Of a stretch of 64,000 nucleotides of DNA, positions 51,561-64,000 are shown piece after piece. Every line of letters begins with the position of its first letter. The stretch's first letter is position 1. A program made the position numbers and the translations under genes. Below the pieces are notes generated by a model, which saw only the letters and a program-made list of their open reading frames with translations, ran no database searches and was not told where the DNA came from. The DNA is taken from contig JAKSZT010054570.1 of NCBI GenBank assembly GCA_026826555.1, positions 1,562,947 to 1,626,946 of the forward strand. Direction: 5' to 3'. The DNA is from Tolypeutes matacus (taxonomy: Eukaryota; Chordata; Mammalia; Cingulata; Chlamyphoridae).

Positions 51561-53340
51561 AAGGCAGGGAGGTCAGAAAAGGCTTGTTGGGACTCTGGCC
51601 TCTGCGCCGAGATCTGTAGGATGAGCAGGTGTTCAATAGTTTAAAGGGTGGAGTTTAAAGGGAGGAGTGAGGGATTGGGAATGGAATGGGCAAAGACTCT
51701 CACAGGGCCAGCCTGATGTCCATGGTGATTTCTAGAAGGCCATTGTGGCCAGTGGGATTGGCCAAGGGAAACCTAGTACCAAATGAAGCTGGTGAGGGAA
51801 CCACTAGACCCAACAAAACTTTATAGACATTTTTCAAGTTTTTCTTTTTATCCTAAGATGACCTAAAAGCAGGGATGATGTGGTCAAGCTTATATTTCAA
51901 AATATCAAAGGCTTCGTGAAAAGAAGATTGTGGGTAGACCCTTTGGGAGACCTTTACGTAGCAGGTGAGCGATTCTGACAAGTGTGACCCTTCTAATACG
52001 CTGTTTAAAACACTTATTTCCGTGAAGTACTGCTTCACTGAAGGGTCAGTTCTGAAATGCCTCATCTGTCATTGCTTCCAGAGCAGATTTACCAGAAAAC
52101 CTTTCTTGTGATCACAGATATTATAACCAGACTTGGCTCGAAATTAGTTTTGGCTTTTTCCAAAAGACAAATCTGTCAATGAAGATTTACCACTGTATTC
52201 AAAAGAATGTGCTGCAGGCTCAGAAGACAGCTACAATAAGTTATAACGATGTTTCAAATCAGGCTATAGACAGACAAGTTATTACTTTGAAAGGAAAAAA
52301 ACATGTAGTGACTCATGCATTCCTGTGTTTTGTTACTTTATAGTTTCATGTTTGGATGGGGGGACACTTTTTTTTCCAGGCATTATCCTTGTCTAACAAG
52401 TTTCCTGCGTTTTAACCTTGTTTGCCAGTTCAACGCTCAAATAATGGCTTCTCATTTTCCAATCACATAGTTTTTTACAAGTTGAACATCGTTTTCATAT
52501 TTTTATTCGTCACTTATATTTCTTCTTTTGTGAAATTGCCTAGCTGTGCTTTTGGGTCACTTTTCATCAAGCCGATATTCTGTTTCCCTTTGCTACATTA
52601 AAAATAGTAATCCCTTCTCCTACGATGTATTCTAAGTTACCAATTTTCTCATGCTGAATTCAAATGTGCTGGGAAATTATAGTTTCTTTATTTTCCAAAA
52701 ACCGACGTGATCTTTTTTATGAACTTCCACAGAAACACACACACACACATTCTTAGTTAATTAAATACTATAAACTAATTTTGAACTGGTAATTCAAGCA
52801 GCATTTTTGTATAGCCAGTCTCTTTTGGATAACTCTGCCTTTCAAATTTCCTCTCCCTCTCCCTGATATACTCTTCAGTGGTAAACTGACATCAGGGCTC
52901 ACAGAACCTAATGGCAGCCAGGGAAATTAGGGTCTTTCTGATTGATTAGATGTGGCAGCCCTCAAGGTGGGAGCTACCTTCTCCTAGAGACCCAGAATGG
53001 AAACTGGGGCAAAAAGCCCCTTTCTACGTGTTTTTCTTAAAGGCCTCTCTCCCTTCCTTGTTGAGAGAGGAGCTCAGAACTCATGCCAGACTGCCTTGAT
53101 CCTCTACCTCCTTCTCCCCTTTTGTCCCCCACAGTAGATGAGGAAGATTTCCGTCCTTTTTCTGACTGGATGGAGTACTCCGTGGTTTCATGTCCTTCTC
53201 CTTCCCAAGATAGCTTTCACCTTCAATGAAATAACAATGGCACATGTAGCCACAGAGGGAGAGAGAGAGAGAGACAGAGAGTGAATTTACCAATAAGAGA
53301 ATAAAAGTGAGGAGTATTTTAAAATACAAATGTATACACA
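51560..53340. other. ADRA1A intron 1, unique stretch
   Basis: Short CA (52735-52750) and GA (53257-53278) repeats only. No gene. Confidence 0.45.
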
Positions 53341-53839
53341 CATATAGCAAATATTTTTTGTTTTTATAATTTTTAAAAATACACGGACATTTTAAATTTT
53401 TTGTAGTCTAATATTTTAATCTGTTTCTTCGTGGATTTTGACATCTCAGGAATGTTTAGAGAGCCCTTCCACAGTGTAGGTCAGATAACCTATATTTTCT
53501 CTTTTGTTCCTTTAGAGTATCATTTTTAATCTACCTGGAATTTATTTTTGTATTTTGCTAGGTGATGTCTAGTTGTATTTATTTTGAAATATTTAACCAG
53601 ATAGTCTCAAAAGATTTATTGAATCTTTTTCTGTCTTATTTGAAAGACCACTTTGGTTATGTTAAAAAATAATTTTTAATCTATTTTGGGACTCCTCCTT
53701 CTGTTCCATTATCTGTTTCTCTCTACTCCAGCACTGATGTCACAATATTTTAATTACTGTGTTTCATAATACATTTTAATGGCTTCTGGTTTAAGACCTC
53801 TGGATGAATATCTTTTTTCAAAATTATCTGTTTATTCTT
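53340..53839 (-). mobile_element. Old antisense L1, left part
   Basis: Decayed antisense ORF2 sequence ('ctacctggaatttatttttg', 'atgtcacaatattttaatta'). Interrupted by the SINE at 53840. Confidence 0.6.
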
Positions 53840-54230
53840 TTTTTTTGAAGATTTCTTTTTTTCGTGTGCCCCCCCCCCCCCCCCCGTTGTTTTTGCACTC
53901 ACTGCTCTCTCTGTGTCCATTCGCTGTGTGTTCTTCTGTGACTGCTTGTCTTCTCTTTAGGCAGCACTGGGAACCAATCCTGGGACCTTCTGGAGTAGGA
54001 GAGAGGCGCTCAATCTCTTGCGCCACCTCAGCTCCCTGGTCTGCTGCGTCTCTTATTGTCTCTCCTCTACGTCTCTTTTTGTTGTGTCATCTTGTTGTGC
54101 CAGCTCTCCACTCGGGCCAGCACTCCTGCCGGGGCCAGCTTGCCTTTCACCAGGAGGCCCTGGGAATCAAACCCTGGACCTCCTAAATAGTAGATGGGAG
54201 CCCAATCACTTGAACCACATCTGCTTCCCT
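53840..54230 (-). mobile_element. Composite DAS SINE with two tRNA-like units
   Basis: A 391-bp SINE. On the minus strand it has a first tRNA-like unit (about 54150-54230, TGGTTCAAGTGATTGG head), a linker, then a second tRNA-like unit (about 53955-54035) and body, ending past a run of about 17 G (C on +, 53869-53885) and A tracts. It is flanked by a perfect 11-bp duplication TGTTTATTCTT (53829-53839 and 54231-54241), so the whole composite moved as one unit. Confidence 0.9.
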
Positions 54231-54241
54231 TGTTTATTCTT

Positions 54242-56330
54242 GCATGTTTGTTTTTCCAGGAAAACTGTGGGTTCAGTTTGTCAAGTTATACTCCCTCCCC
54301 CCTCTGCACCACACACAAATCCTGTCAAGTGTTTATTATAATTTTTAGAGTGTATGGACTGATTTGAGTCCTCTTAGAAATATGCCATGTTACTCCATAT
54401 ATTTCCCTAACTACTTTTAAACTGTTGTTTAATTGAATGCTTTACTTTTTAATCACACTAAGATCTCCTGGGAAACTGATTCTTAGAACAATACAGTTGG
54501 TAAATTCTACTTGGTATTTCAGCATTACATATGATGCTAACTATTGGTTTTAGATCACTATCCTTCATCACATTAAGGAATTATCTTTCTATAGCTTACA
54601 GAACAAGTTTATCAAGAATTAATTTTTAATTTTATAAAATACTGCTATATAATGTTTTCCACTTTCCACTGACATTGGGTTTGATAAATTTTATTTTACA
54701 ATGTTAACCTATCCATGTATTCTTGGATTAAATTCTACTTAGGTGAGTTATTCTTTTTATATTACTGTATCTTACTAAATATTGAATTACTGATTTGCTT
54801 CTATTTTTCTATGTGAAATAATTCTATTGCATTATTTTATTGTGCTGTATGTCACATTTTGGTATCAGGATTATGTAACTTTATAAACTGAATTGTGGCA
54901 CGTTTCATTTTTTTCTATGATCTATAACAGTTTAGAAAGCATAAGAATTATGTGTTCCATGAAGGTTTGAAAGAACTTGCCCATAAAACATTAGTGCACA
55001 ATTCCTTTTATGGATGTAGTTCTTTGAGACTGGTTTCTATTTCTTCCATCCTGGTGGTCTACTCTGATTGTCAGATTTGATAATTATTATTTTCTTATTT
55101 TTTGTTTTCCTTCCCATTGAGGTTCAACTTTTTAATATAGAATCCTACATATACTACTACAATTTTAAAATTTCTTTGCTATCTGGTTATTCTGTTATGT
55201 TTCAGTAAGCAGTATTTTCATCAAGTGAGTCTGTATTTCTACTTTTAATATCTCCTTGTCTTATGTATATAGGGGACAGTTCATTTTGTCGTTTGTTGAA
55301 TTGAAAATAACTAGTATTTTTATCCTCCGCTTTTTAAAAAAAAAATATTTTCTAATTTACTGCATTGTGGTCAAAGGATGTGAATGAACTAGTGTTTATG
55401 GAATTTATTAAGGTTTTCTTTGTGACTTAATGCATGATAAATAATATTTTAATAGATTTAATGTTTAATTGGTAAATATTAAGTAAACTTTAATAGTTGT
55501 GGTTTTCAGATCCTCTTTATCCATTATTCTTGATTAATTTTCATATACATTGTCAAAGATTGAGAGATGTATGGCGAACTTTTCCGTTGCTATCTTTAGC
55601 AGGTTTTGCTTTATAAATCTTGATACTGGTGTTGGTACTTGAGGGATAGAGTCGATAATAACTTCATTTAAAGGAAGCCCACTTTGACCTACTTAATTGT
55701 TTTTCCTTGGTTTGTGCATTTTTAAAAATTAATATTATAGTCTCTAATGGATTTTTCTTCTCATTTGCCAATATGCCTTTGCCCATCTTTTTATATAAAA
55801 CATTTTGTGTTAGCTTGTGTATCATACAACAAGTGGATTTTTTCATAAGTAATCTATGTTTCTAATCTGAATATTTATTTTTCAATAAGGATTGAACTAA
55901 TTTCCATTTATTATAACTGATAATTGAGGTTTGATTTTGTCTTCTTTGTCTGTGTTAGGCTTTCTGGTTTTACACATCCTTCCTTGTTCTTCGTTTTCTC
56001 TCTCTTGCAAAAAGGACCAATTTTTTTTTTTCTTTTTAATTCTACAGTGTTTTGGAAAGGCTATCTCCTATTTTTAATTCTACTAGAGGCTATGTTTGAG
56101 TTTTCCAAAAGCATTTTCAGTCTTTATTTCTCTCTTACCACACACCTACCACCTATGTAGTTTAGCACACCTATATTTTCCTTTCTCCCTAAAACCCACA
56201 TTTGTGTCTTGGTTAATAAAATCTTGTGCCTTAAATCTAGCTTATTTATACATTTTTTATATTATCTATCCTGTCTTTTATATCTTTCTATAATTTGATA
56301 TAGCAATACTCATTGCCCTCTTATTATTTA
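54242..56330 (-). mobile_element. Old antisense L1, right part
   Basis: Antisense RT and endonuclease-region blocks in order: 'cttggattaaattctactta' (54722), 'ttttggtatcaggattatgt' (54857), 'tactgcattgtggtcaaagg' (55358). All frames are destroyed; AT-rich. The right boundary is uncertain. Confidence 0.6.
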
Positions 56331-56384
56331 TATGATTTGCTCACTCTTCAGCTCTTGATTTTGCTTTATTTATCATATAGCACA

Positions 56385-56575
56385 AGGGTCAGCAAACTAT
56401 GGTCCACAGCCTGTTTATATAAAAAGACTTCTGTTGGCACACAGCCACACCTAATTTGTTTGTATCTTGGCTATAGCTATTTTCATGCTATTATGGCAGA
56501 GTTGAGTAGTTGCTACAGAGAATGTATGACCCAGAAAACTTACAATACCTACTATTAAATTATAGTGGCAATTAA
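56385..56575. mobile_element. hAT-type non-autonomous DNA transposon relic
   Basis: 'gtcagcaaactatggtccac' at the left and an AGTTGAGTAGTTGC-type block inside; same family as the copy at 23470, opposite orientation. It lies within AT-rich, probably old L1 sequence. Confidence 0.65.
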
Positions 56576-56579
56576 ATTT

Positions 56580-58420
56580 TTACTGAGAAAGACATATACA
56601 AAACACATTTTTAAAGCCCTTACCTGCCTGAGTCTAAATACATGAAAGTTAACTTGTCTGAGTATAGAACTCTAGTTGTGTATTTTTTTTTAATTTCATG
56701 GTACTACAGCTGTTACTCCTTTGTCTATTAGCCTTTGGTGCTTTATAAATGACTGAGACCACTAGATTATGGTGGGTTTTTTTTTTTTTTTCAGGTATTT
56801 TCTTTATCTATGTATTTGTTTTTCAGCCAAGGTGCTTATAGATTTTCCCCCTATGAAATTAAAAAATAGCCCCCTGGGTATTTCTAGCTATTGGTTTCTT
56901 TTCATTGATTTTGGTCAGTTAGGACCAGCCCAAATGAAGGACTGGTGGTATTGATAATGCTTTGGACCCAGTGTACTCTTTGGCTCTGAAGTCAAAGATA
57001 ACAGCTCACTTCCTATGCTATTCTCTTTCTACTGGAATTCATAATAGCCATATTTTGGATCTCTTATATTTACCCCTTGTCTTTTTCCTTTTCCCTCTCA
57101 TATTAGTCATCTCTTCACTATTTTCTTCTGACTTCCATTCTGATTTCTCATGCTCATGTTCTATTTTACTTATTTGGTTTTAACAATATCCAATCTCCTC
57201 CACATTGCCTCTTCTACACTCTTTTTTATTGACAGATTGTTCCATCTTCGTAATTGTCTATAATCATTTTATAAACCCATAGTCTTGTTTCAGTACAACT
57301 TAGAGATTGTATCCATATTACTGATTTTAAGGTGGACATTTGTTCTGATTTCTCATTTCAATCTCCTCTCCAGAAAAGCTGACTCTTTTCAGATGAACAG
57401 TAATTTTTCTCCTCTTGTTTGACCTTACAGAAAAAGATATAGCATTAAAATTAGAAATAAGCTCTGTAAGAAACTGTTCAAAATGGGAGTTTTCCCTATC
57501 CAAATCTTCCAGATCCAGATTAAGGGGAAAAGGAAAAGAATTGTCTTTGTTATAGTTTGAATCTGCTGGAACACAGGTCTATTAATGTGAAGGGCACAGA
57601 GAAGGCGACTGAACTAGAGGCAGCCAAGACAAAGGGTTTCACTTTTGCCCAGCAGGGTTTTTTGTCTTGTTTGCTTGGCACAGTGGGCACAGTGAACTCT
57701 CATCTGACTGGCATGATTCTGCGATCCATGTCCCTTTACTTGTCTGTTGACCTTGCCTGGAAAGCCATGGGTCCTCTGCCTTCTGCAAGAACCTCAACAT
57801 CCAGACGCTCGAGGAAAAGCCAGAGCCTGCCTGTGTCTCCAGCTCCAGTTATCCTAACCCCGGGGGGTTGTTACTGAGAAGCAACTGGGGCCATTTACCT
57901 TTATCCCCTTTTTGAGTTGAACTGAGGAGTCATCAGTCCTTCATTCAAGCTGGTCCTAACTGAACGGTAGTTTCCAGAAATTTCTCAGAAGTTCTGTCTT
58001 ATGGATATTGCCCTTCCCTAGCATTTTTCACAGTCATGTAAGATTTGACCGATCAGTAGATTCTTTTAGGTTTATTGAGAATTTAGGAAGGGGATGAGGA
58101 ATTTCAGCTTGATCTAGAAATTGCTACCTCAGCTTAGGCTCCTTTTCACATTGATAGCAAAGTGTGAAGCAAAAAAAGAACAATAATCTAAAGAATGATC
58201 ATTTCCTTTGAGGAGTTTGTGGTTCAAAACAAAGTATTCCTTCCCCGCATCAGAAAACCTTTGCCTTTAAACCAAGCTACAAGAAGATATGCCTGGCTCT
58301 CTGCATAGTTCTTTGTGTCCCTGATCACAAGAGGATTGGGTGAAATCCTGTGAAGAGTTTAACAAATCTCTTCCTAGGAAAAAGAAGTGCAATATTTCAC
58401 ATATCTGGGGATACACAGTG
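56580..58420. other. ADRA1A intron 1, AT-rich then unique sequence
   Basis: To about 57420 this may be remnant antisense L1, but similarity is weak. From 57420 it is unique. An open frame at 57557-57877 (106 codons) has no recognisable protein and no support. Confidence 0.4.
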
Positions 58421-58424
58421 CTTA

Positions 58425-58575
58425 TAGCATGCCAGACCCTTGGTGCATCTACACTAATTCCCAGAACAAGCCTATAAGATCGAAGTTGCTTTGCTCACAC
58501 TGGAGATGAAGAAACTGATGGAGCTGCTTGAAATAGCAGAAAAGGTCCTGGCTATGAGTTCAAAACCCAAGATCT
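58425..58575 (-). mobile_element. MIR fragment
   Basis: 'gcttatagcatgccagaccc', then 'aagcctataagatcgaagtt', then 'ggagatgaagaaactgatgg' is a reverse MIR. Confidence 0.75.
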
Positions 58576-59312
58576 AACACAGCTCTGCCTATAACTTCTG
58601 GACTTCTGTTTCCTCCTTTGTGAAAAGAAAGACTCTGATTGGGCCAGTAGCTTGCAGACTTCTTAGCTGCAGAACTCTTTGTTCAAACAAAGTCATAATC
58701 AGATGTCCAAGATATAAAATGGAGAAACGTGGTATAGCTCCAGTGGAAGCAGCCAGGCAACCACGAGTTCTGGTCACTCAGCCCTCCCCACTTGGGGGCA
58801 ACAGCCGCTGAAAGGGATCCGCAGTACAGGCTGCTCTCGGTGCTAATGGAATCCGATTTAGGCTCATCAAACCGTATCAGAAGAAGTTCTGGAAGTAGTT
58901 TGATTTGCATTTTCAAAGGAGAAAGAGGGAAGGTTGACAAAGGGCACATTGGCTGTCATTATTCTGGAATGCTGGCATAGCAGTAGTCTTTGCCCAAAAA
59001 GGGTTTGAAAAGGGAATGTTACGCTCTCACTTTTTTAAATGTGCTATCCACATTTAGCTTATTGCTAGGTGTTTAGTTGCCAGTTAGAAGCCTGCTGTTT
59101 ATAAGTTAACCATATAGTTTGATCCCTTATAATGAGAAATGTTCTTGAAGTTTACCTACAACCTGTAACCTTATTGTTGTTGTTTTTACATGGTTTCAAT
59201 CATTAGGAGGTAAATAAAAGACAATCCCAGAAACAGATTTTTTAAAAAGGAAACTCTAGGGGAGGGAACGAAATCCCAGAATAGCAAACCATTCCTAAAG
59301 AATTTATGCCAG

Positions 59313-59490
59313 TAGTTCTTAGCTAAGGACGATTTGGCAATGTCTGGAGACATTACTGGCTGTCAAATTTGGGCATCTGGGGGTAGAGCCCAGGGATGCT
59401 GCTAGACACCCTATATTTCACAAGACAGTTCCCCACAACAAAGAATTACCCAGCCCAAAATGGCCATAGTGCCACTGTTGAGTTTATACT
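59313..59490. mobile_element. MER20-like hAT-Charlie element
   Basis: 'atttggcaatgtctggagac', 'agggatgctgctagacaccc' and 'aacaaagaattacccagccc' occur in the order of this short non-autonomous element, which is shared across placental mammals. Confidence 0.8.
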
Positions 59491-60164
59491 ATAGGAATTT
59501 ATTCTCTCAGAATTCCTAAAATTCATCAAAATACTTTAGACACACAACATTTAAAACAGAACACCAATTTTTTTTTTCAGATTTTTTTAACTTTGTTTCT
59601 AACAACTTGACTAGTAATTCTGAAAACCTGTGGTGTCCAGAGGCCTTGAGGTAGTAGTTGGCTGCTCACTACTTCTTACAGTTCCAAAGGCTTAAAGGAA
59701 ATAGTGATTTTTACTTTCAAAAAGACTACCTCTTAAAAAATAAAAAAAACTACCTGGAATAGCACTGGTGCATAATCCCTTTGAAATTATAAAGTGAACT
59801 TTAACAGTGACAAATTGGGAGCATATCTGAGCCTCTTTTTATAAATGAGGAGAAACAACAGAGGAAAGCTCTGCCACAAATTGAAGATCCTGTTTAGATC
59901 TGTGGGTGGGAGACCAAAGGAAGGAGAGTAAAACCAGATGCCTTAACGGTTAGGATAGAATGGAATGAGAAAGGGGGCACAAGGACAGGAGTTGGGTGGT
60001 GGAGATTATGTGGGAATTAGGGAAAGTTGTAGGTGGGACTTGAAGTCAGAGAATATATCAGCTTGATCTGCCTCCTTTTACCCTTTTATCTTCCCCACTT
60101 TTCTTCCACTGGACCCTTCCTTTTGATTTATTTTCTCCTGGATTTTCGTTTATTATGGACCAAT

Positions 60165-60335
60165 ACTAAATGCGTTATTTCATGCAATCTTCGTGAGCAT
60201 TTGATGCCATAGGGACTTTTCTTCTCATTTCAGAAATGAGAAAACTGTGGCAGACGGTGGTTAAGTAACTTGCCTAAGGTCATGGAGTAAGTAAGTGATG
60301 AGGAGGAGTTGGAGCCGGCTTCTCTCTGACACTGA
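60165..60335 (-). mobile_element. MIR fragment
   Basis: 'tcatttcagaaatgagaaaa' followed by 'ggttaagtaacttgcctaag' and 'agtaagtgatgaggaggagt' is a reverse MIR core. Confidence 0.85.
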
Positions 60336-60339
60336 ACCA

Positions 60340-63300
60340 TGTGTCCCTGATGTCCTCTCTGTTCTCAGGCCAGCACGTGAAAGCTGCCAGTCTGTTCTTG
60401 CTATCGTGACTGGTTTGGCTACAGCTATGATGATGCCCACATAAGGATGTGTTTGCGCTCTATAACTATAAATCTCTTGTTACTGAGATGTGGAAAAGTA
60501 GGTTATGGGGAAATATCAAAAATAACACCTCGTGGTGTCAACCCAGCCTCCATGGGGGACAAAATGCTTAGCAACTCTTTCAAAGTATCCAAGACAAAGC
60601 TTGGCCTTTAAACAGTTTCTCCATTTAGAGTTAAATTTGTCTTCAGCAAATATGGTTTGAATACATCAAGTCCTCCTCTTTTAGCTATTTTTTAACTAGG
60701 AAGGTAATATTTTTCAGTCTGATTTAAAATTTCTCCTTTGCCAAATTCCCTGGGACAAGAAAAAGAAAATAATGCTAAAAGTTCAGAAGAAAAAAGAGCC
60801 TCCTCAGGAAGTGGATTGGTACAGACCATAGCTGTGGTCATCATAAATATCACTTTTACTCTCCAAACCAAAGTCTTGGGTTTCCATAGTAACCGCTCTT
60901 ACCCCCAGCTGATTTGCATCATGATTTTTGCATAGAAACCAGTTCAACAGAGCCCAACTATGTCACAAAGTACAGGTGTCGATTTCAAATAGACCTCTGG
61001 GAACTGGTACCAGAAAGAAAAATATTGCCAACAACACTCTCTCTTCCCACCCACTATCTTCCCAAATCCTAGCACTTTGCTACTGTGCTGACCCAGAGCA
61101 CAGAGCTTCCCAGAGTCTGCCATCCTTTCAAAGTCAAACCACTGTTATATCTCTAGATGTCAAACTGTGCATTTGAAGGGAACTAGAGCTGCCCACTTTG
61201 AATTTACTAATATTGCATTCATCAGAGTGTTATTGGGTAATAGTGTTTCGTAAGGATCAGAATGTAGATTTGAGAGTCCAAGCCAAATGCAGACTTGAGA
61301 TACACCATATTGCCTTCCTGCGATTCACCGCAGGCTTCCAGATGGAAGCGATTTCCCAAGGTCACTACAAAGCACCAACACAAAGGTGTCTTGTACGGAG
61401 AACATATGGCATAATGGAGAGCAAGTGAAGACATGCCAAGGGTCAGGGGTTCCCTTCCTGTTTGCCACTTTGACCTCGTCAAAATTAGCCTGCCTCTGAG
61501 AGCTCCTCTCCCATTCTGGGGAAAATCATTGGAACGGTTTGTGGCTTTACTCTCCCCCATGCTGATTTGCTAGGCCTATTGAGAGAACTAAGGGAGAAAT
61601 GTGCCTCTTTGCACCAAATCATCATTTCCATTTCTTAAAATAAGTTCCAGCTTTCCTCGTCTGGGAAGCCACCCAGAGTGGACAAGGACCTCAAAATATC
61701 CTTTATTTACTGTGTTCAAGAAATATATTGAGAGCCACTGGGTGCCAGACACAGCCCCTGACTTCAAGGTGGACAGACATGTAACTAAGCACAATCAAGG
61801 ACCTTGGTAGTTACACGGGGACAGTCGGGGGAGGTTGGTTTTCCAGTTTGGAGGGAGGGCAGGGTGTCACAAAAGGCTGTCATCAAAGAAAAGAATTTAT
61901 TAATTTAGAACATTATGTTTTAGGTACACACATTTGCATACAAGTCTGTCTTGGTATCTTTGGAGATGGCAAAAATATTGAGCGGGCAAAGCTGGTCTTC
62001 CTTATCCTTGGTTAAATATCTGAGTTACTCAGGGTAGCACTGAGAACTCAGGTGCTGAGGACCATGTTGGCCTTGAGTCAGCCTTCAGAACTCAGGGGAC
62101 AAATTGGAGGATTCATAGGCAAGTGCCTAAAGACAGGCCCAGCAACCAGAGGTCACAAACTGGGACCAAGTTAGGACCACAGATATATTTTTGTTCAATG
62201 TGGATAGTGTTCTTAATTAAAGTCAAGAGCTGAACTTGAATATTTTTAGATGACACATTCTGCCATAGTCCCCTCTCCCTCCCTGTCGACCCCCATCGCC
62301 TTACTTATTTTATTTATACTTCTGGACCCCAGAGACATTTGCATGATTGATTGGCGATCTGGTTTTGTAACTCCAGGGAGCAGGAAGAGTCAGGGCCACT
62401 CAAGTTGTACTCCCTGCCCCTCTATTCTGAGCCCAGGAAGGAAACTTCCAAACTGGGAAGGAAGCTGCAGCATGAGTGTTTCAGAACTGTCTGTCTGCCT
62501 TCCCTCAGATCCCCCCATTTCCTAGGCTGTCCATTCCTATGGTTATGTAAACTCAACTAAAAAGAGCAGAGTAGGGAGGGAAATTAAAAGGAAAAATCCC
62601 TAGCTTATGCGAACTGATTGTGTGCCCAGCTCGGGCTTCATGTGGCTCTTTCAGTGAGCTCAGTCACATCCCCTTCTCTGCTCCCACCCACAGCTGGGAC
62701 GGGTCTGCCTGTCAGATTCTCCTCCTACAGATGTGTAGATTGTGTGTGGTTGGGGATGGGGAGAAAGCCACAGAGCAGGAGGATCCTTTGTGAAGAAGGC
62801 ATTTTAGAAATAGTACCTTGTGAACTGGTCTGTGAAGGGGCTGGGCACCTGTGAAGGCAGCGCTATAATTACTTAGTAATTATTCCCACTGTTTAGGTGC
62901 CTAGCTCAGTTGTTTCTTTCTGCTAAAGGAATATGTGGGCCATCAACAAATCCATGTAATAAATTTCAAAATTGTATATCACTCCACATTTGTTTCTATC
63001 TTTTATTCCCTTTAAATTTTGATACCTCTGGGCCCAGCCTGGTCATGGGTCGGTTTAAAGGAGAAACCTTGGCAACCTTTTCTTCCCTAGCAGAGTAAAG
63101 AAAATCATTTGCAAAAGTCTAGAGCACAGAAGGTATGGAGGCAGAAGGGAGACAGCAGCCATAGGTTATGAGAGGTGGGTGACTCCTGTGCAAGCAAAAC
63201 GGAGGGGGTCTTTCCTGGGCAGGTGAGAGTGCTGTGTCTAGATGGGGACATAGACTGACACGTAAGCCCCTAAACTACAAAACAGGACACTTACACGTAG

Positions 63301-63370
63301 CACTTTTATTTTCCACCATTCCTGTAAATAACATATTTCATAGGACTTGGAAAGTAATGGCACTTACATT
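60340..63370. other. ADRA1A intron 1, distal unique stretch
   Basis: Apart from an L2-like trace near 61690-61800 ('gagccactgggtgccagaca'), no gene or clear repeat is visible. Mixed composition; could hold regulatory elements that cannot be recognised from one sequence. Confidence 0.45.
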
Positions 63371-63374
63371 TGTA

Positions 63375-63620
63375 CCATGAATTCAAACTTTCTCATCACC
63401 CTGCTTCTGCCAGTCACTGTCTGTGTGACTTTGGGAAGGTTGCTTCTCTCCAGAGCTCAGTGCTCCATCAACAAAAATGAGGAAGTTGGTTTAGCTGACC
63501 ATGTCTTAAGCTCCAGATTGTAATCTGCAGACCTAACCTGAATCAGTCTTAATCAGCTTTGAATCCTCGGGGCCTAAGCCCAGTAGTAAGTACTGAATAA
63601 ATATTTGTTGAATTAAATTA
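63375..63620 (+). mobile_element. MIR SINE
   Basis: 'gtctgtgtgactttgggaag' core followed by a tail 'cccagtagtaagtactgaat' and 'aatatttgttgaatt' supports a sense MIR with an altered middle. Confidence 0.75.
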
Positions 63621-64000
63621 AAAAGAATTGGAGTCTGGTTCTACAAGGCTGGTGATAAAACTGGTCTTAATAGAGTGTGGCGAGCTCTATTTGCAGGAAC
63701 TCTTGCAGAACCAAGGGTTTGTGTTTTCTGTCACTCGGCAGGTGACACCGACGACTTGTATCTTTAAGCTCGGCCAATGTTGCCTCTTCCATTTATAGAT
63801 TTAAACAAAGCCTGTTAAATATCTGGGTGTAAAAGAGGAAAAAAATCAATTATCCAAAGTATTTAAATGCAGTCTTATAAACTAAAGAAAGCCTCCAAGC
63901 AGCATTTTGGCTCCTGGAAAAAAAAAAAGAAAATGGCATGAAATATCTGTATGATTGAATGCCTGTCCCGGTTTGTACTCAGTTACTTAGCTTAACTTTG

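Noticed and set aside
57557..57877. A 106-codon frame in intron 1.
   Set aside because: No homology I recognise and no nearby splice or promoter signals; chance length in moderately GC-rich sequence.

Overview
This is mammalian nuclear DNA from a xenarthran, most probably an armadillo (Dasypus). The evidence is one vertebrate receptor gene with a CpG-island promoter, and L1, MIR, L2, hAT and MaLR/ERVL-like repeats. There are also several short tRNA-derived SINEs of the armadillo DAS type, three of them with perfect target-site duplications. The species call is an inference from these SINEs; no search was run.

The only protein-coding gene I can support is ADRA1A, the alpha-1A adrenergic receptor, on the + strand. 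Its first coding exon (39396-40278) encodes residues 1-294 plus one base of codon 295, as in the human gene. A consensus splice donor follows. The rest of the window, 40279-64000, is intron 1, and the second coding exon is not here. The exon lies at the 3' end of a roughly 3 kb CpG island (about 37230-40290). The island holds a CRE-like site, a possible 5'UTR intron and three short upstream ORFs.

Layout. 1-9000: GATA microsatellite, MaLR-like LTR, a U1 snRNA retropseudogene with target-site duplication, an ancient L1 interrupted by a younger L1 3' end (ORF2 C-terminus open) and an LTR. 9000-13000: mostly unique sequence with two MIRs, an LTR fragment and an odd 185-bp retrocopy with two A-tracts. 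13000-17000: DAS SINE, an LTR split by an antisense L1, and an LTR nested in another LTR. 17000-28100: ancient L1 ORF1-type fragments, LTR, MIR, L2, hAT element, L1 3'UTR, a DAS SINE and a small tandem duplication. 28150-33700: ancient L1 split by a 3.8-kb antisense L1 that carries a TTC microsatellite with a 10-N assembly gap. 33700-37200: mostly unique, with a DAS SINE and long T tracts. 37200-40300: ADRA1A promoter, 5'UTR and exon 1. 40300-64000: intron 1, with MER5A, L2 and MIR, an L1 5' region nested with another L1, a long antisense L1, a composite DAS SINE inside old L1 sequence, and a mostly unique distal part.

I see no second gene, no operon-like system, no CRISPR array and no novel multi-gene system. 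The most informative oddities are the U1 copy that imitates an exon on the opposite strand, the retrocopy with two A-tracts, the candidate 5'UTR intron, the tandem uORFs and several datable nested insertions. Repeat boundaries are approximate unless a target-site duplication is given.
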